In this document: positions 54,723 through 63,289 of the stretch, piece by piece
How the letters are laid out: every line of letters begins with the position of its first letter
Numbering within the stretch: position 1 is the stretch's first letter
Source: Larkinella knui
GTDB lineage: Bacteria; Bacteroidota; Bacteroidia; Cytophagales; Spirosomataceae
Length of the DNA: 64,000 nucleotides
Direction: 5' to 3'
NCBI RefSeq assembly: GCF_003858645.1
Contig: NZ_RQJP01000001.1
Span: 1,955,487 to 2,019,486, forward strand
Notes under the pieces: generated by a model
The model's input: only the letters and a program-made list of their open reading frames with translations
What the model was told of the DNA's origin: nothing
Database searches by the model: none
Program-made: the position numbers and the translations under genes

Positions 54723-55793
54723 ATGAAGTCAGTTATTCTCAGCCTATTGCGTCGTTTACCGCGCCTTCGCAAACAGAGCCAGTGGCACTTTTTGCTGCTC
54801 TTTCCGTGGTTCATTCCGCTCATCTCCTACTGGGTGGTTGGCGACCGCTACCTCTCCCATGTCGGAACTTTTCTGTCGGCTACACTCCTGAATCTGGTCA
54901 TCGCCAGTGTCTGTTTATTTACCCTCGATCAGTTGACCCAGTGGGTTGTCCGTCGGTATCCGAATCTGGGCCAGACCTGGCAACGGGTCTGGCGGCTCCT
55001 GCTGGTGTTTCTGCTCGTCACCCCTTTCTTCATTCTGGGCGGCATAGCCGTGTACGACTATTTTCATCTATTTGGCTATCAACACAATCCATCTTCGACC
55101 GGGCAGATTCTGCTACTCAATCTGGCGGCCAATCTGGTATCGGTCGGGATCGACGAAAGCGTCTACTCCCTCAACCGCTGGCGCGAGAATACGCTGGAAA
55201 AAGAACAGTTGAAGAAAATTAATCTTCAGAGTCAGTACGAAAGTTTGAAGAGCCAGGTCAATCCCCATTTTCTGTTCAACAGCCTCAATTCCCTCTCGTC
55301 ACTGATTGCCGACGAACCCCACCGGGCGGAGGAGTTTGTCGATGAAATGTCAAAAGTATACCGGTATTTGCTCCAGACCAACGAAGGCGAACTGACCACG
55401 CTGGAAGCCGAACTGAGGTTCATCCAGTCGTATTTCCACTTACTCAAAACCCGGTATGGGGCTGGTATTCAGCTGGAAGTGGTGATTGCAGAACCCTTCC
55501 GAACGTACCAATTACCGCCGTTGACCTTGCAAATGCTGGTTGAAAATGCCGTAAAACACAACGTCATTCACGCCAATAAACCGCTGCTGATTGAGATCAA
55601 AACGAGCCAGGTTGGTCGGTTGATCGTTCGCAACAACCTCCAGCGCAAAACCGGGAAGGTAATTTCCAATCAGGTTGGTTTGTCCAATATTATGGCTAAA
55701 TACCGCCTGCTGGCTCAAAATGACCCCATCGTTACCGCCGACAACTCCTTTTTTACGGTTGCTCTGCCGCTCATGGCGCCCAATCCGGTATAA
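54723..55793 (+). CDS. LytS-like sensor histidine kinase
   Basis: A 356-residue paralogue of the preceding gene: four N-terminal helices, then QVNPHFLFNSLNSLSSLI with His182, N box VENAVKHN near 278 and an intact QVGLSNIMAKYRLL G box near 317. In Bacteroidota such kinases pair with LytTR regulators, but none is adjacent; the genes ahead are the small-subunit/GMC pair. The start ATG at 54723 is close behind the first kinase's stop (116 bases). Confidence 0.9.
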   Translation: MKSVILSLLRRLPRLRKQSQWHFLLLFPWFIPLISYWVVGDRYLSHVGTFLSATLLNLVIASVCLFTLDQLTQWVVRRYPNLGQTWQRVWRLLLVFLLVTPFFILGGIAVYDYFHLFGYQHNPSSTGQILLLNLAANLVSVGIDESVYSLNRWRENTLEKEQLKKINLQSQYESLKSQVNPHFLFNSLNSLSSLIADEPHRAEEFVDEMSKVYRYLLQTNEGELTTLEAELRFIQSYFHLLKTRYGAGIQLEVVIAEPFRTYQLPPLTLQMLVENAVKHNVIHANKPLLIEIKTSQVGRLIVRNNLQRKTGKVISNQVGLSNIMAKYRLLAQNDPIVTADNSFFTVALPLMAPNPV

Positions 55794-55995
55794 ACGTGTT
55801 CTTATCCTCCAGCCTGCTTTGGGTCGGTTAGATACGAAATTTATCACCCCTTTATTTACCCTGAACTGGCTTATTGACAACCCTTTCCGTAGGGTTGGCT
55901 ACTGGCTAATGAGTAAACAAGCGGCTTCAGGTGCTTTAACCAGTCAGATTCTTTATCTTGATTTTCGCCTATTGTTTCTAAAACCGATCCAATCA

Positions 55996-56538
55996 ATGGC
56001 AATTCATCTGATTCCTCGCCGGGAGGCTTTACAACGGCTGGCCCTACTGGTAGGTGCTACCCTATCGCTGCCCGTGCAGGCGGCTCTCCGGGGTGAAACC
56101 ACGGCCGAGGTTCCGCTGATTTTCACGGCACCCCAGCAAAAACTCATCGCAGACCTCGCGGAAGTGATCATTCCGGCCACCGATACGCCCGGTGCGAAAG
56201 ATGCGGGGGTTCCCCGGTTTATCGGGCATGTTATTGGAAACTGCACGGCACCCGCCCAGCAGGAAACGTTTCAGAAAGGATTGCAGCAAACGGATGCTCT
56301 CAGTAAAACCGCCTTTGGAAAGCCCTTTTCGGATCTCGACAACCCGCAACGGGCCGAGGTGGTCCGTCAGCTTACCCAACGCGAAAAGGCCTTTTTTCTA
56401 ACCCTCCGCGAGCTAACCATCGTCGGCTACTTTACGTCGGAAGCCGGGGCCACCCAAACGCTGGCGTACCTTCCCGTTCCCGGTCGGTTTCAGGGCGACA
56501 TTCCGTTAAAACCGGGTCAAAAGGTGTGGGCCATTTAA
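55996..56538 (+). CDS. Gluconate 2-dehydrogenase subunit 3-like protein
   Basis: A 180-residue exported accessory subunit. I start at ATG 55996 (MAIHLIPRREALQRL), giving a Tat-like or Sec-like hydrophobic leader ending VQAAL; upstream in-frame sequence runs through the kinase gene. The family block EVIIPATDTPGAKDAGVPRF near 56-75 is clear. Such small subunits assist a membrane-bound GMC dehydrogenase to pass electrons to a cytochrome or quinone. The GMC gene starts 32 bases later. Confidence 0.88.
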   Translation: MAIHLIPRREALQRLALLVGATLSLPVQAALRGETTAEVPLIFTAPQQKLIADLAEVIIPATDTPGAKDAGVPRFIGHVIGNCTAPAQQETFQKGLQQTDALSKTAFGKPFSDLDNPQRAEVVRQLTQREKAFFLTLRELTIVGYFTSEAGATQTLAYLPVPGRFQGDIPLKPGQKVWAI

Positions 56539-56570
56539 ACGAATTCTCGCTTCCTGAACAGTAGAAAACT

Positions 56571-58274
56571 ATGAATCTCAACATCGATGCGGTAAAGGCC
56601 CTGACCTACGACGCCATTGTAATCGGGTCGGGCGTGAGTGGCGGGTGGGCCGCCAAAGAACTGACGGAGAAAGGGTTGCGGGTGCTGATGCTGGAGCGGG
56701 GACGACCGCTGGAACACGTAACGGGTTACACCGAAGCCCTGAAAGCGCCCTGGGAAATGCCGGAAACGACCCGACTGGGTGAACTGGCTCTGAAATACCC
56801 GCAGGCATTGCCGGATCCGGCAAAAACCGTCCCGACGTATCTGATGCCCGGTGGCGACACCTCCTACCGCCAGGAGAAACCGTTCCGGTGGCTGCGGCCG
56901 AACATCGTGGGCGGAAAATCCATTTTGTGGGGCCGCCAGTCGTACCGGTTCAGCGATATTGATTTCGAAGCCAATGCCAAAGAAGGCATCGGGATTGACT
57001 GGCCCATCCGCTACAAAGACCTGGCTCCCTGGTATTCCTACGTGGAGAAATTTGCGGGTATTTCGGGTGAAAAGCTGGGATTGCCCCAACTTCCCGACAG
57101 TGAATTTCTGCCTCCGATGGACATGTATCTGGTCGAAAAAGAGGTCAGGAAAAGTATTGAGAAAAACTTTCCGGGCCGCATCATGACCATTGGCCGAACC
57201 GCCAACCTGTCGGAAGCACAAAAAGTACAGGTCGACAACGGCCGGTCGCCCTGCCAATACCGCAACCAATGCGTTCGGGGTTGTCCGTACGGCGCGTATT
57301 TCAGTACCCAATCCTGCACGCTCCCGCCCGCGGTCAAAACGGGGCGGCTCACCCTCCGCCCCAATTCGGTGGTAACGGAGGTGCTTTACGACGCCCAGAA
57401 ACAACGGGCGTCGGGCGTTCGGGTGACCGACGCGCTGACCCTCGAAAGTCAGGAATACGTTGCAAAAATTATCTTTGTCTGTGCCAGCGCGATGGCTTCT
57501 ACGGCGCTGCTCATGAACTCGGTATCCGATCGCTTTCCGAACGGCCTAGGCAATGATTCGGGCCAGTTGGGCCATAATCTGATGGATCACCACTTTCGGA
57601 TTGGCGCCAATGGGCAGTGGGAAGGCGGGCAGGATCGGTATTATTTCGGTCGGAGGGCCAACGGTATTTACATTCCCCGGTATCGAAACATCGGATCGGA
57701 TAAGCGCGACTACCTGCGCGGTTTCGGTTACCAGGGGGGCGGTGGTCGGCAGGGCTGGCAGCATCAGGTGGCTGAACTGGCCTTTGGAGCGTCACTGAAA
57801 GAGGAACTGACCAAACCGGGGCTGTGGACGATGGGCCTGATCGGGTTTGGCGAACAACTTCCCGAATACAAAAACCGGATGTATCTGGATAAAAACCAGT
57901 TGGATAAATGGGGTATGCCCACGGTGGTCTTCGACGCCGAAATCGGCGAAAACGAGCGAAAAATGCGGGTTGACATGATCAACGACGCCCAGGAAATGCT
58001 CGAAATGGCGGGGTTAATCAACGTCAAAACCTACGACCAGGGCTCGGTTGTGGGCCAGGCCATACACGAAATGGGAACCGCCCGCATGGGACGCGACCCC
58101 AAAACGTCGGTGCTCAACGGCAACAACCAGATTCATGCGGTCAAAAACGTATTTGTTACCGACGGAGCCTGCATGACCTCATCGGCTTGCGTCAACCCGT
58201 CGCTGACGTATATGGCCCTGTCTGCCCGCGCAGCCGATTTTGCGGTGCGGGAATTGAAAGCTTTGCGGATTTGA
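56571..58274 (+). CDS. GMC family oxidoreductase (FAD)
   Basis: A 567-residue GMC oxidoreductase. FAD loop AIVIGSGVSGGWAAKELTEKG near 15-35, VGGKSILWGRQSYRFSD near 113-129, and the C-terminal GTARMG and TDGACMTSSACVNPSLTYMALSARAA block near 495-545 with the catalytic His region VGQAIHEMGTARMG. Together with the upstream small subunit it forms a sugar-alcohol or alcohol dehydrogenase feeding the respiratory chain. No third cytochrome gene follows. A terminator closes the unit. Confidence 0.92.
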   Translation: MNLNIDAVKALTYDAIVIGSGVSGGWAAKELTEKGLRVLMLERGRPLEHVTGYTEALKAPWEMPETTRLGELALKYPQALPDPAKTVPTYLMPGGDTSYRQEKPFRWLRPNIVGGKSILWGRQSYRFSDIDFEANAKEGIGIDWPIRYKDLAPWYSYVEKFAGISGEKLGLPQLPDSEFLPPMDMYLVEKEVRKSIEKNFPGRIMTIGRTANLSEAQKVQVDNGRSPCQYRNQCVRGCPYGAYFSTQSCTLPPAVKTGRLTLRPNSVVTEVLYDAQKQRASGVRVTDALTLESQEYVAKIIFVCASAMASTALLMNSVSDRFPNGLGNDSGQLGHNLMDHHFRIGANGQWEGGQDRYYFGRRANGIYIPRYRNIGSDKRDYLRGFGYQGGGGRQGWQHQVAELAFGASLKEELTKPGLWTMGLIGFGEQLPEYKNRMYLDKNQLDKWGMPTVVFDAEIGENERKMRVDMINDAQEMLEMAGLINVKTYDQGSVVGQAIHEMGTARMGRDPKTSVLNGNNQIHAVKNVFVTDGACMTSSACVNPSLTYMALSARAADFAVRELKALRI

Positions 58275-58281
58275 ACAAGCA

Positions 58282-58320
58282 ATACCGGTCAGGTTTGACA
58301 TCCCTGACCGGTATCGTTTG
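58282..58320 (+). terminator. Intrinsic terminator after the GMC gene
   Basis: Stem ATACCGGTCAGG (58282-58293) with CCTGACCGGTAT (58303-58314), nine-base loop and CGTTT tail. Confidence 0.8.
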
Positions 58321-58359
58321 CATTAGGGTCAAGAAGGAAAGATACAATCTGGTTTGCCG

Positions 58360-58400
58360 TTCCGTCCCCGGACTTTAGTCCGTGTTTTACAGCCGTATAG
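58360..58400. repeat. Short intergenic palindrome with the GGACTTTAGTCC word
   Basis: CGGACTTTAGTCCG at about 58372-58385 is a near-palindrome and resembles the inner part of R10 (GGACTCTAGTCC at 28369). It lies between the GMC terminator and the minus-strand AraR gene stop. It may be a reduced member of the same repeat family. Confidence 0.5.
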
Positions 58401-58427
58401 CAAAGACTAATGTTCGGCGGGACAGCC

Positions 58428-59120
58428 TCACTTCAGGTCAAAACTGCTGCCTTCCTGCACTAGTTTCTGGTATAAATTCGGGTCAAACTGGTAGTAAAAA
58501 GCACCTTTGCGGGACGAAGCCTTGTCTTTTTCGTTCAGCTTCACCAGCCATTCCATCGAATTGAGACGTTTGCTAAAGTTACGGTGATCGAGCGGCTGGT
58601 TATTGATGGCTTCGTAGAGACTTCGGAGCTGGGGAATGGTAAATTTTTCGGGTAAAAGCTCAAAACCAATGGGTTGCGTACGCGCCCGACGCCGAAGTCG
58701 GGCCAGTGCTTTTTCGACCATCGCATTGTGGTCGAAAATCAAATCCGGCTTTCGGGATACCGGAAACCATTGGGCATTGTGGGAATCCGCCAGTTTTTTG
58801 TCGTATTGATCGGTACGAATCAGGGCGTAATAGGCAATCGACAGGGTGCGGGCCACCGGGTCGCGCCGGACGTCCCCGTAGGCATATAATTGCTCCATAT
58901 ACACGCCGGTCAGGCCCGTCAGCGTCTCCAGAATCCGCTCGGCCCCTTCATCCACACTTTCGTCGCTTCGCAAAAAACCGCCCATGAGCGACCATTTGCC
59001 TTTTTCGGGTTCAAATCCGCGTTTGATCAGCAACAGCTGGAGTCCCTGCTGATCAAATCCGAAAATAATGCAGTCTAAAGCTACGAAGTGTTTTTCGTGC
59101 TGATTATATACGATTTCCAT
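58428..59120 (-). CDS. araR: NUDIX-domain transcriptional regulator, AraR type
   Basis: A 230-residue regulator with an N-terminal NUDIX-like domain (about 10-140; LIKRGFEPEKGKWSLMGGFLR and a degenerate Nudix box SVDEGAERILETLTGL) and a C-terminal winged helix (about 165-230). The start is ATG 59120 (MEIVYNQ), because the longer frame runs into the symporter gene. In Bacteroides thetaiotaomicron, BT0354 of this class senses L-arabinose and controls its catabolism. It is the last gene of the arabinose operon here, supporting the same role. Confidence 0.85.
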   Translation of the reverse strand: MEIVYNQHEKHFVALDCIIFGFDQQGLQLLLIKRGFEPEKGKWSLMGGFLRSDESVDEGAERILETLTGLTGVYMEQLYAYGDVRRDPVARTLSIAYYALIRTDQYDKKLADSHNAQWFPVSRKPDLIFDHNAMVEKALARLRRRARTQPIGFELLPEKFTIPQLRSLYEAINNQPLDHRNFSKRLNSMEWLVKLNEKDKASSRKGAFYYQFDPNLYQKLVQEGSSFDLK

Positions 59121-59154
59121 TGAATGTAACTGCGGCCGCCCGACCGTGGGTACG

Positions 59155-60810
59155 TTAATAAAACACCGCAAATACCACCAGAACCAGTCCGGTAATAACG
59201 GCGGCACCAATCAGGAACGGTTTTGAAACCTTGAACCAACTGGCTTCCACGGCGAAGGCTTTCGGCGAATCTTTCCCTTTTGATTCCGCCAGACTGATCA
59301 CCACCTGCACCGCGACACACGCCCAGAAAACCAGCCCCATCCGGTTCAAAAACGGAATACCCGGCGCATTAAATTTCAGGTAGGCCGACAACGGAATGCT
59401 CAGCAAAGCAGCCGCCAGCGCGCCGTTGGAAGTCGCTTTTTTCCAGAAAAAACCAAGCAGAAAAATCGCCAGAATACCGGGTGAAATAAAACCGGTGTAT
59501 TCCTGAATGTATTCAAACCCCTGCCCCAGATTCTTCAGAAACGGGCTGATCACCAGGGCCACAACGAAGGAAACGACAATGGCCACCCGCCCCCGCCACA
59601 CGGTTTGCTTTTCGGTCAGGTTTTTATTGAAAAACTTCTGGTGAATGTCGAGCATGTAAATCGTCGCGATGCTATTGGCTTTCCCCGCCAGCGAGGCCAC
59701 AATGGCGGCCGTCAGCGCGGCAAATGCCAGTCCTTTCAGGCCAACCGGCAGCAGATTGAGCAAAACCGGGTACGAATTATCGGGTTTCACAATACCGCCT
59801 TCCGTAATCCCCTGAACAATAGCCGGTTCGGCATTCTCCTGAAAGATCACGTAAGCCGCCAGGCCCGGCAACACCACAATGAATGGCATCAGAATTTTGA
59901 GGAACGACGCAAACAGCAGGCCGTTTCGGGCCGTAGTCAGGTCGGCCCCCAGCGCACGTTGGGTGATGTACTGGTTGCACCCGAAATAGTTAAAATTGAC
60001 AATCCACTGGCCGCCCACGACGAACATCATCAAACCGGGCAGCTGGCTGTAGGCATCCGTAAAACCGCCTTTTCCGTCGTGAACCTGGTATTGTCCCTTG
60101 CTAAAAATCATGTGCAGATGGCTGTCGGCTTTTTCGCGAATCAGGCTCAATCCTTCAAAAACACCCGCGCCTGTCCCGACCCGGTCGGAAAGCAGATCGA
60201 GGGCTAAATACGTAGTGGCCAATCCGCCCACCACCAGACAGACCACCTGAATAACGTCCGTGTAGCCAATGACTTTCATACCGCCCAGCGTAATAAAAAC
60301 CGCAAAAACCGTCAGGAAAACGGCGCAGGCCATGAAGTCAAAACCGGTCATTTTTTCCAGACTCAACGCGCCCAGGTAAATGATGGACGTCAGGTTGACG
60401 AGGATGTACAGAAACAGCCAGAAAACCGCCATGATCGTCGCCAGCCGCCCGTCGTAGCGGTTTTGCAGAAACTGGGGCATGGTGTAAATCTTGTTTTTAA
60501 TGTACATCGGCAGGAAATAAACCGCGATGATGATGAGCGAAAAACCGCCCACCAATTCATACACCGAAATGGCCAGCCCCAGCTGAAACGCCTGCCCGCT
60601 CATGCCAATAAACTGCTCTGCCGAAATATTGGAGGCAATAATCGACGCTCCGATGGCCCACCACGTCAGCGAGCCTTCGGCCAGGAAAAAGTCTTTCGAG
60701 TCGGCGGTTTGCTTGCCTTTGTGCGTGTATACCCAGTACCCGTAAACGGCGACGATGACGAAGTAGATGAGAAAGATGAAATAGTCAACTGATTCGAGTC
60801 CGAGCGTCAT
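59155..60810 (-). CDS. Sodium/solute symporter (SGLT-like), likely L-arabinose uptake
   Basis: A 551-residue SSS-family Na+/solute symporter with about 14 helices. It shows GGFSLIIIAVYFLPMYIKNKIYTMPQFLQNRY near 87-118 (the family's membrane-loop signature region) and NFNYFGCNQYITQRALGAD near 270-288. The family includes sugar, proline and inositol carriers. Its position between araD and araR makes arabinose or arabinoside uptake the best guess. It starts 37 bases after the araD stop. Confidence 0.85.
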   Translation of the reverse strand: MTLGLESVDYFIFLIYFVIVAVYGYWVYTHKGKQTADSKDFFLAEGSLTWWAIGASIIASNISAEQFIGMSGQAFQLGLAISVYELVGGFSLIIIAVYFLPMYIKNKIYTMPQFLQNRYDGRLATIMAVFWLFLYILVNLTSIIYLGALSLEKMTGFDFMACAVFLTVFAVFITLGGMKVIGYTDVIQVVCLVVGGLATTYLALDLLSDRVGTGAGVFEGLSLIREKADSHLHMIFSKGQYQVHDGKGGFTDAYSQLPGLMMFVVGGQWIVNFNYFGCNQYITQRALGADLTTARNGLLFASFLKILMPFIVVLPGLAAYVIFQENAEPAIVQGITEGGIVKPDNSYPVLLNLLPVGLKGLAFAALTAAIVASLAGKANSIATIYMLDIHQKFFNKNLTEKQTVWRGRVAIVVSFVVALVISPFLKNLGQGFEYIQEYTGFISPGILAIFLLGFFWKKATSNGALAAALLSIPLSAYLKFNAPGIPFLNRMGLVFWACVAVQVVISLAESKGKDSPKAFAVEASWFKVSKPFLIGAAVITGLVLVVFAVFY

Positions 60811-60847
60811 GGTTTTTGGGAAGGGGATTGAAATGGATGAATACGGT

Positions 60848-61552
60848 TCAATAATCCTGTCCGTAATACGCGTCTTTGCCGTGTTTCCGGAAGTAATGCT
60901 TGTCGATCAGGCTCTGTTTGATGCGCGGAGTCGTGGGATTGATCGTCAGCGTGAGGTACGCCATTTTGGCCAGTTCCTCCAGAACAGTCGCATTGTACAC
61001 CGCCTTAGCCGGGCTTTTCCCCCAGGCAAATGGACCGTGGCAGGCCACCAGCACCATTTCGACTTCACTGGCCGAAAGGTTCTGGTCCCGAAAAACATTC
61101 AGGATCTGGTTGCCGGTTTCGTGTTCATAATCACCCTGAATCATGGCGTCCGACATTACCTCCGTTACCGGGATGGAAGCCACCAGATGATCGGCGTGGG
61201 TCGTACCCAGGTTCGGAATCTCGCGCATGGCCTGCGCCCACGCAACGGCATACGTCGAATGGGTGTGGCAAATACCGCCAATGGTTTCAAAATGGCGATA
61301 AAGCAAGGTGTGCGTTTTGGTATCGGACGACGGGCGCATTTTCCCTTCAACCAGTTGATTGTCCAGGTCCACGATGACGATATCGCCGGGCGTCAATTCA
61401 TCGTACGGAATACCGCTCGGTTTAATTCCGACGACGCCCTTCTGACGGTCGATGCCGCTGACATTTCCGAAGGTATAAATCGCCAGTTTTTGCCGGGGAA
61501 TTTCCAGGTTAGCCTCGTAAACCTCTTCTTTCAGTGACTGATAATTATTCAT
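60848..61552 (-). CDS. araD: L-ribulose-5-phosphate 4-epimerase
   Basis: A 234-residue class II aldolase-fold epimerase that converts L-ribulose-5-P to D-xylulose-5-P. The zinc-binding pair is in HTHSTYAVAWAQAMREIPNLGTTHADHLV (described by its His-x-His near 96-98 and downstream His), with VLVACHGPFAWG containing a later His near 170. Family-conserved GNVSGIDR at about 29-36. It starts 13 bases after the araB stop. Confidence 0.95.
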   Translation of the reverse strand: MNNYQSLKEEVYEANLEIPRQKLAIYTFGNVSGIDRQKGVVGIKPSGIPYDELTPGDIVIVDLDNQLVEGKMRPSSDTKTHTLLYRHFETIGGICHTHSTYAVAWAQAMREIPNLGTTHADHLVASIPVTEVMSDAMIQGDYEHETGNQILNVFRDQNLSASEVEMVLVACHGPFAWGKSPAKAVYNATVLEELAKMAYLTLTINPTTPRIKQSLIDKHYFRKHGKDAYYGQDY

Positions 61553-61565
61553 AAGAAACTGACGA

Positions 61566-63209
61566 TTAGCTTTTCTTCTCGATAAAACCGCCCAAACTCA
61601 AATACCGCTGATAGAGCACATCATACGTGGCAGCCCGTTCGGGGCGGGGCGTATACACGGCGTCGAAAGCCGACGCCATCGCTTTTTGCGCTTCGGCAAA
61701 TGTCGGGTAAATACCCGCTGCTACGGCGGCACAAACGGCGGCTCCCCGGGCGCAGCACTGGTCGGATTCGGCCACTTTGATTGGTACGTTCATGACATCC
61801 GCCAGCGTTTGCATCACAAAAGCCGACTTCCGGGCCACCCCGCCGATGGCGATGACCTGATGAATCGGAACGCCTTCTTCCACAAACCGTTCGGCAATCC
61901 GGCGGGCACCATACGCCGTTGCTTCAACCAGCGATTTGAAAACGTGGGGGGCACTGCTGCCCAGATTCAAACCGGAAATAGCGCCTTTCAGGGTGTGGTT
62001 GGCATCGGGCGTCCGGCGGCCATTGAGCCAGTCGATGGATACAAGATCGGTTTCATTGACGGGCAATTGGCTGGCCTGTTCGGCCAAATACGGAATCAGC
62101 GCGGATTGCAACGACGGAACCAGATTCGCCTGTCCCTGTTGGGTCAACAATCCGGCGACCGGTTCCAGAATCAGCCGGGCGAACCAGGCGTAGAGGTCCC
62201 CAAAGGCCGATTGTCCGGCTTCCATGCCCAGCATGCCCGGCACGATGGAGCCGTCGACCTGACCGCAAATCCCGCGAATCAGCAGATGGCCGACGTCTTC
62301 GGAGGGTGCCATGAGCATGTCACAGGTGGATGTGCCGATCACTTTCACCAGCGCATACGATTCAATATTGGCCCCGACGGCTCCCATGTGCGCATCAAAA
62401 CCGCCCACGCCAATGACGACATCGTTCGGAACGCCCAGTTTTTGTGCCCATTCCGCCGAAATCGTACCCATTGGTTCGTCAGACGTGTACGTATGCCGGA
62501 AAAGCCGATCCCGCAAACCCGCCAATAGCGGATCGAGCGTCGTCAGAAATTCTTCCGAAGGCAGCCCTTGAAATTCTTCGTGCCAGAGCGCCTTGTGGCC
62601 GGCTGCCGTCCGGCTGCGTTTCAAGGTCAGCGGATTGGTATTTCCGGTCAGAACCGCCGAAATCCAGTCGCAATGCTCGATCCACGAAAAAGCCGCCGGG
62701 CGAATGGATTCATCCACCCGCAGGGTCCGCAGAATTTTAGCCCAAAACCACTCGGACGAATAAATACCGCCGACGTATTTGGTAAAATCCGTGTCCCAGC
62801 GATGCGCCAGCTGATTGATTTCTTCCGCTTCCTGATTGGCCGTGTGATCTTTCCAGAGAATGAACATCCCATTCGGGTTATCGGCAAACTCAGGCAGCAA
62901 GGCCAAAGGGGTCCCGTTTCGATCAACCGGGCCGGGCGTCGAACCCGTCGTATCGACCGAAATTCCTTTGATGCCCGAAATCACTTCCGCCGAAACGGAA
63001 TGGAGCGCGCTTTGGACCGACTGCTCCAGCCCTTCGAGGTAGTCGAGCGGATGTTGCCGGAATTGCGAGCGGGCGGGGTCACAAAAAGCACCGGTTTTCC
63101 AGCGGGCGTATTCATGAACGCCGGAAGCCAGTTCGTCACCGGTTTGGGCATCGACCAGCACCGCCCGAACCGAGTCGGTGCCAAAATCTACTCCAATCAC
63201 AAAAGCCAT
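61566..63209 (-). CDS. araB: L-ribulokinase
   Basis: A 547-residue FGGY-family kinase that phosphorylates L-ribulose. The ATP-binding GVDFGTDSVRAVLVDA near 6-21 and the later GGVARKSAFVMQTLADVMNVPIKV near 440-463 are typical; the substrate segment SVDTTGSTPGPVDRNG near 88-103 fits ribulokinase. Length is slightly shorter than the 566-residue E. coli enzyme. araA is upstream with repeat R4 between them. Confidence 0.95.
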   Translation of the reverse strand: MAFVIGVDFGTDSVRAVLVDAQTGDELASGVHEYARWKTGAFCDPARSQFRQHPLDYLEGLEQSVQSALHSVSAEVISGIKGISVDTTGSTPGPVDRNGTPLALLPEFADNPNGMFILWKDHTANQEAEEINQLAHRWDTDFTKYVGGIYSSEWFWAKILRTLRVDESIRPAAFSWIEHCDWISAVLTGNTNPLTLKRSRTAAGHKALWHEEFQGLPSEEFLTTLDPLLAGLRDRLFRHTYTSDEPMGTISAEWAQKLGVPNDVVIGVGGFDAHMGAVGANIESYALVKVIGTSTCDMLMAPSEDVGHLLIRGICGQVDGSIVPGMLGMEAGQSAFGDLYAWFARLILEPVAGLLTQQGQANLVPSLQSALIPYLAEQASQLPVNETDLVSIDWLNGRRTPDANHTLKGAISGLNLGSSAPHVFKSLVEATAYGARRIAERFVEEGVPIHQVIAIGGVARKSAFVMQTLADVMNVPIKVAESDQCCARGAAVCAAVAAGIYPTFAEAQKAMASAFDAVYTPRPERAATYDVLYQRYLSLGGFIEKKS

Positions 63210-63228
63210 AAGGAGTTAAGAATTAAGG

Positions 63229-63289
63229 TTTAAGAGTGATAAGTTAAGAGTTGGCTGACGCATACACTCTTAACTTATCACTCTTAACT
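63229..63289. repeat. Heptad-armed intergenic hairpin R4 with TGGCTGACGC core
   Basis: A perfect 20-base-pair stem (63232-63251 with 63266-63285) made of AAGAGT/GATAAGT/TAAGAGT-type words flanks the loop, which begins with TGGCTGACGC (63252-63261). The arm words differ from R1-R3, but the 10-base core is identical. The stop codon of araA (63284-63286 on the minus strand) is inside the right arm. Confidence 0.85.

Noticed and set aside
61686-62528. A 280-codon plus-strand frame opposite araB
   Set aside because: Antisense shadow of ribulokinase.
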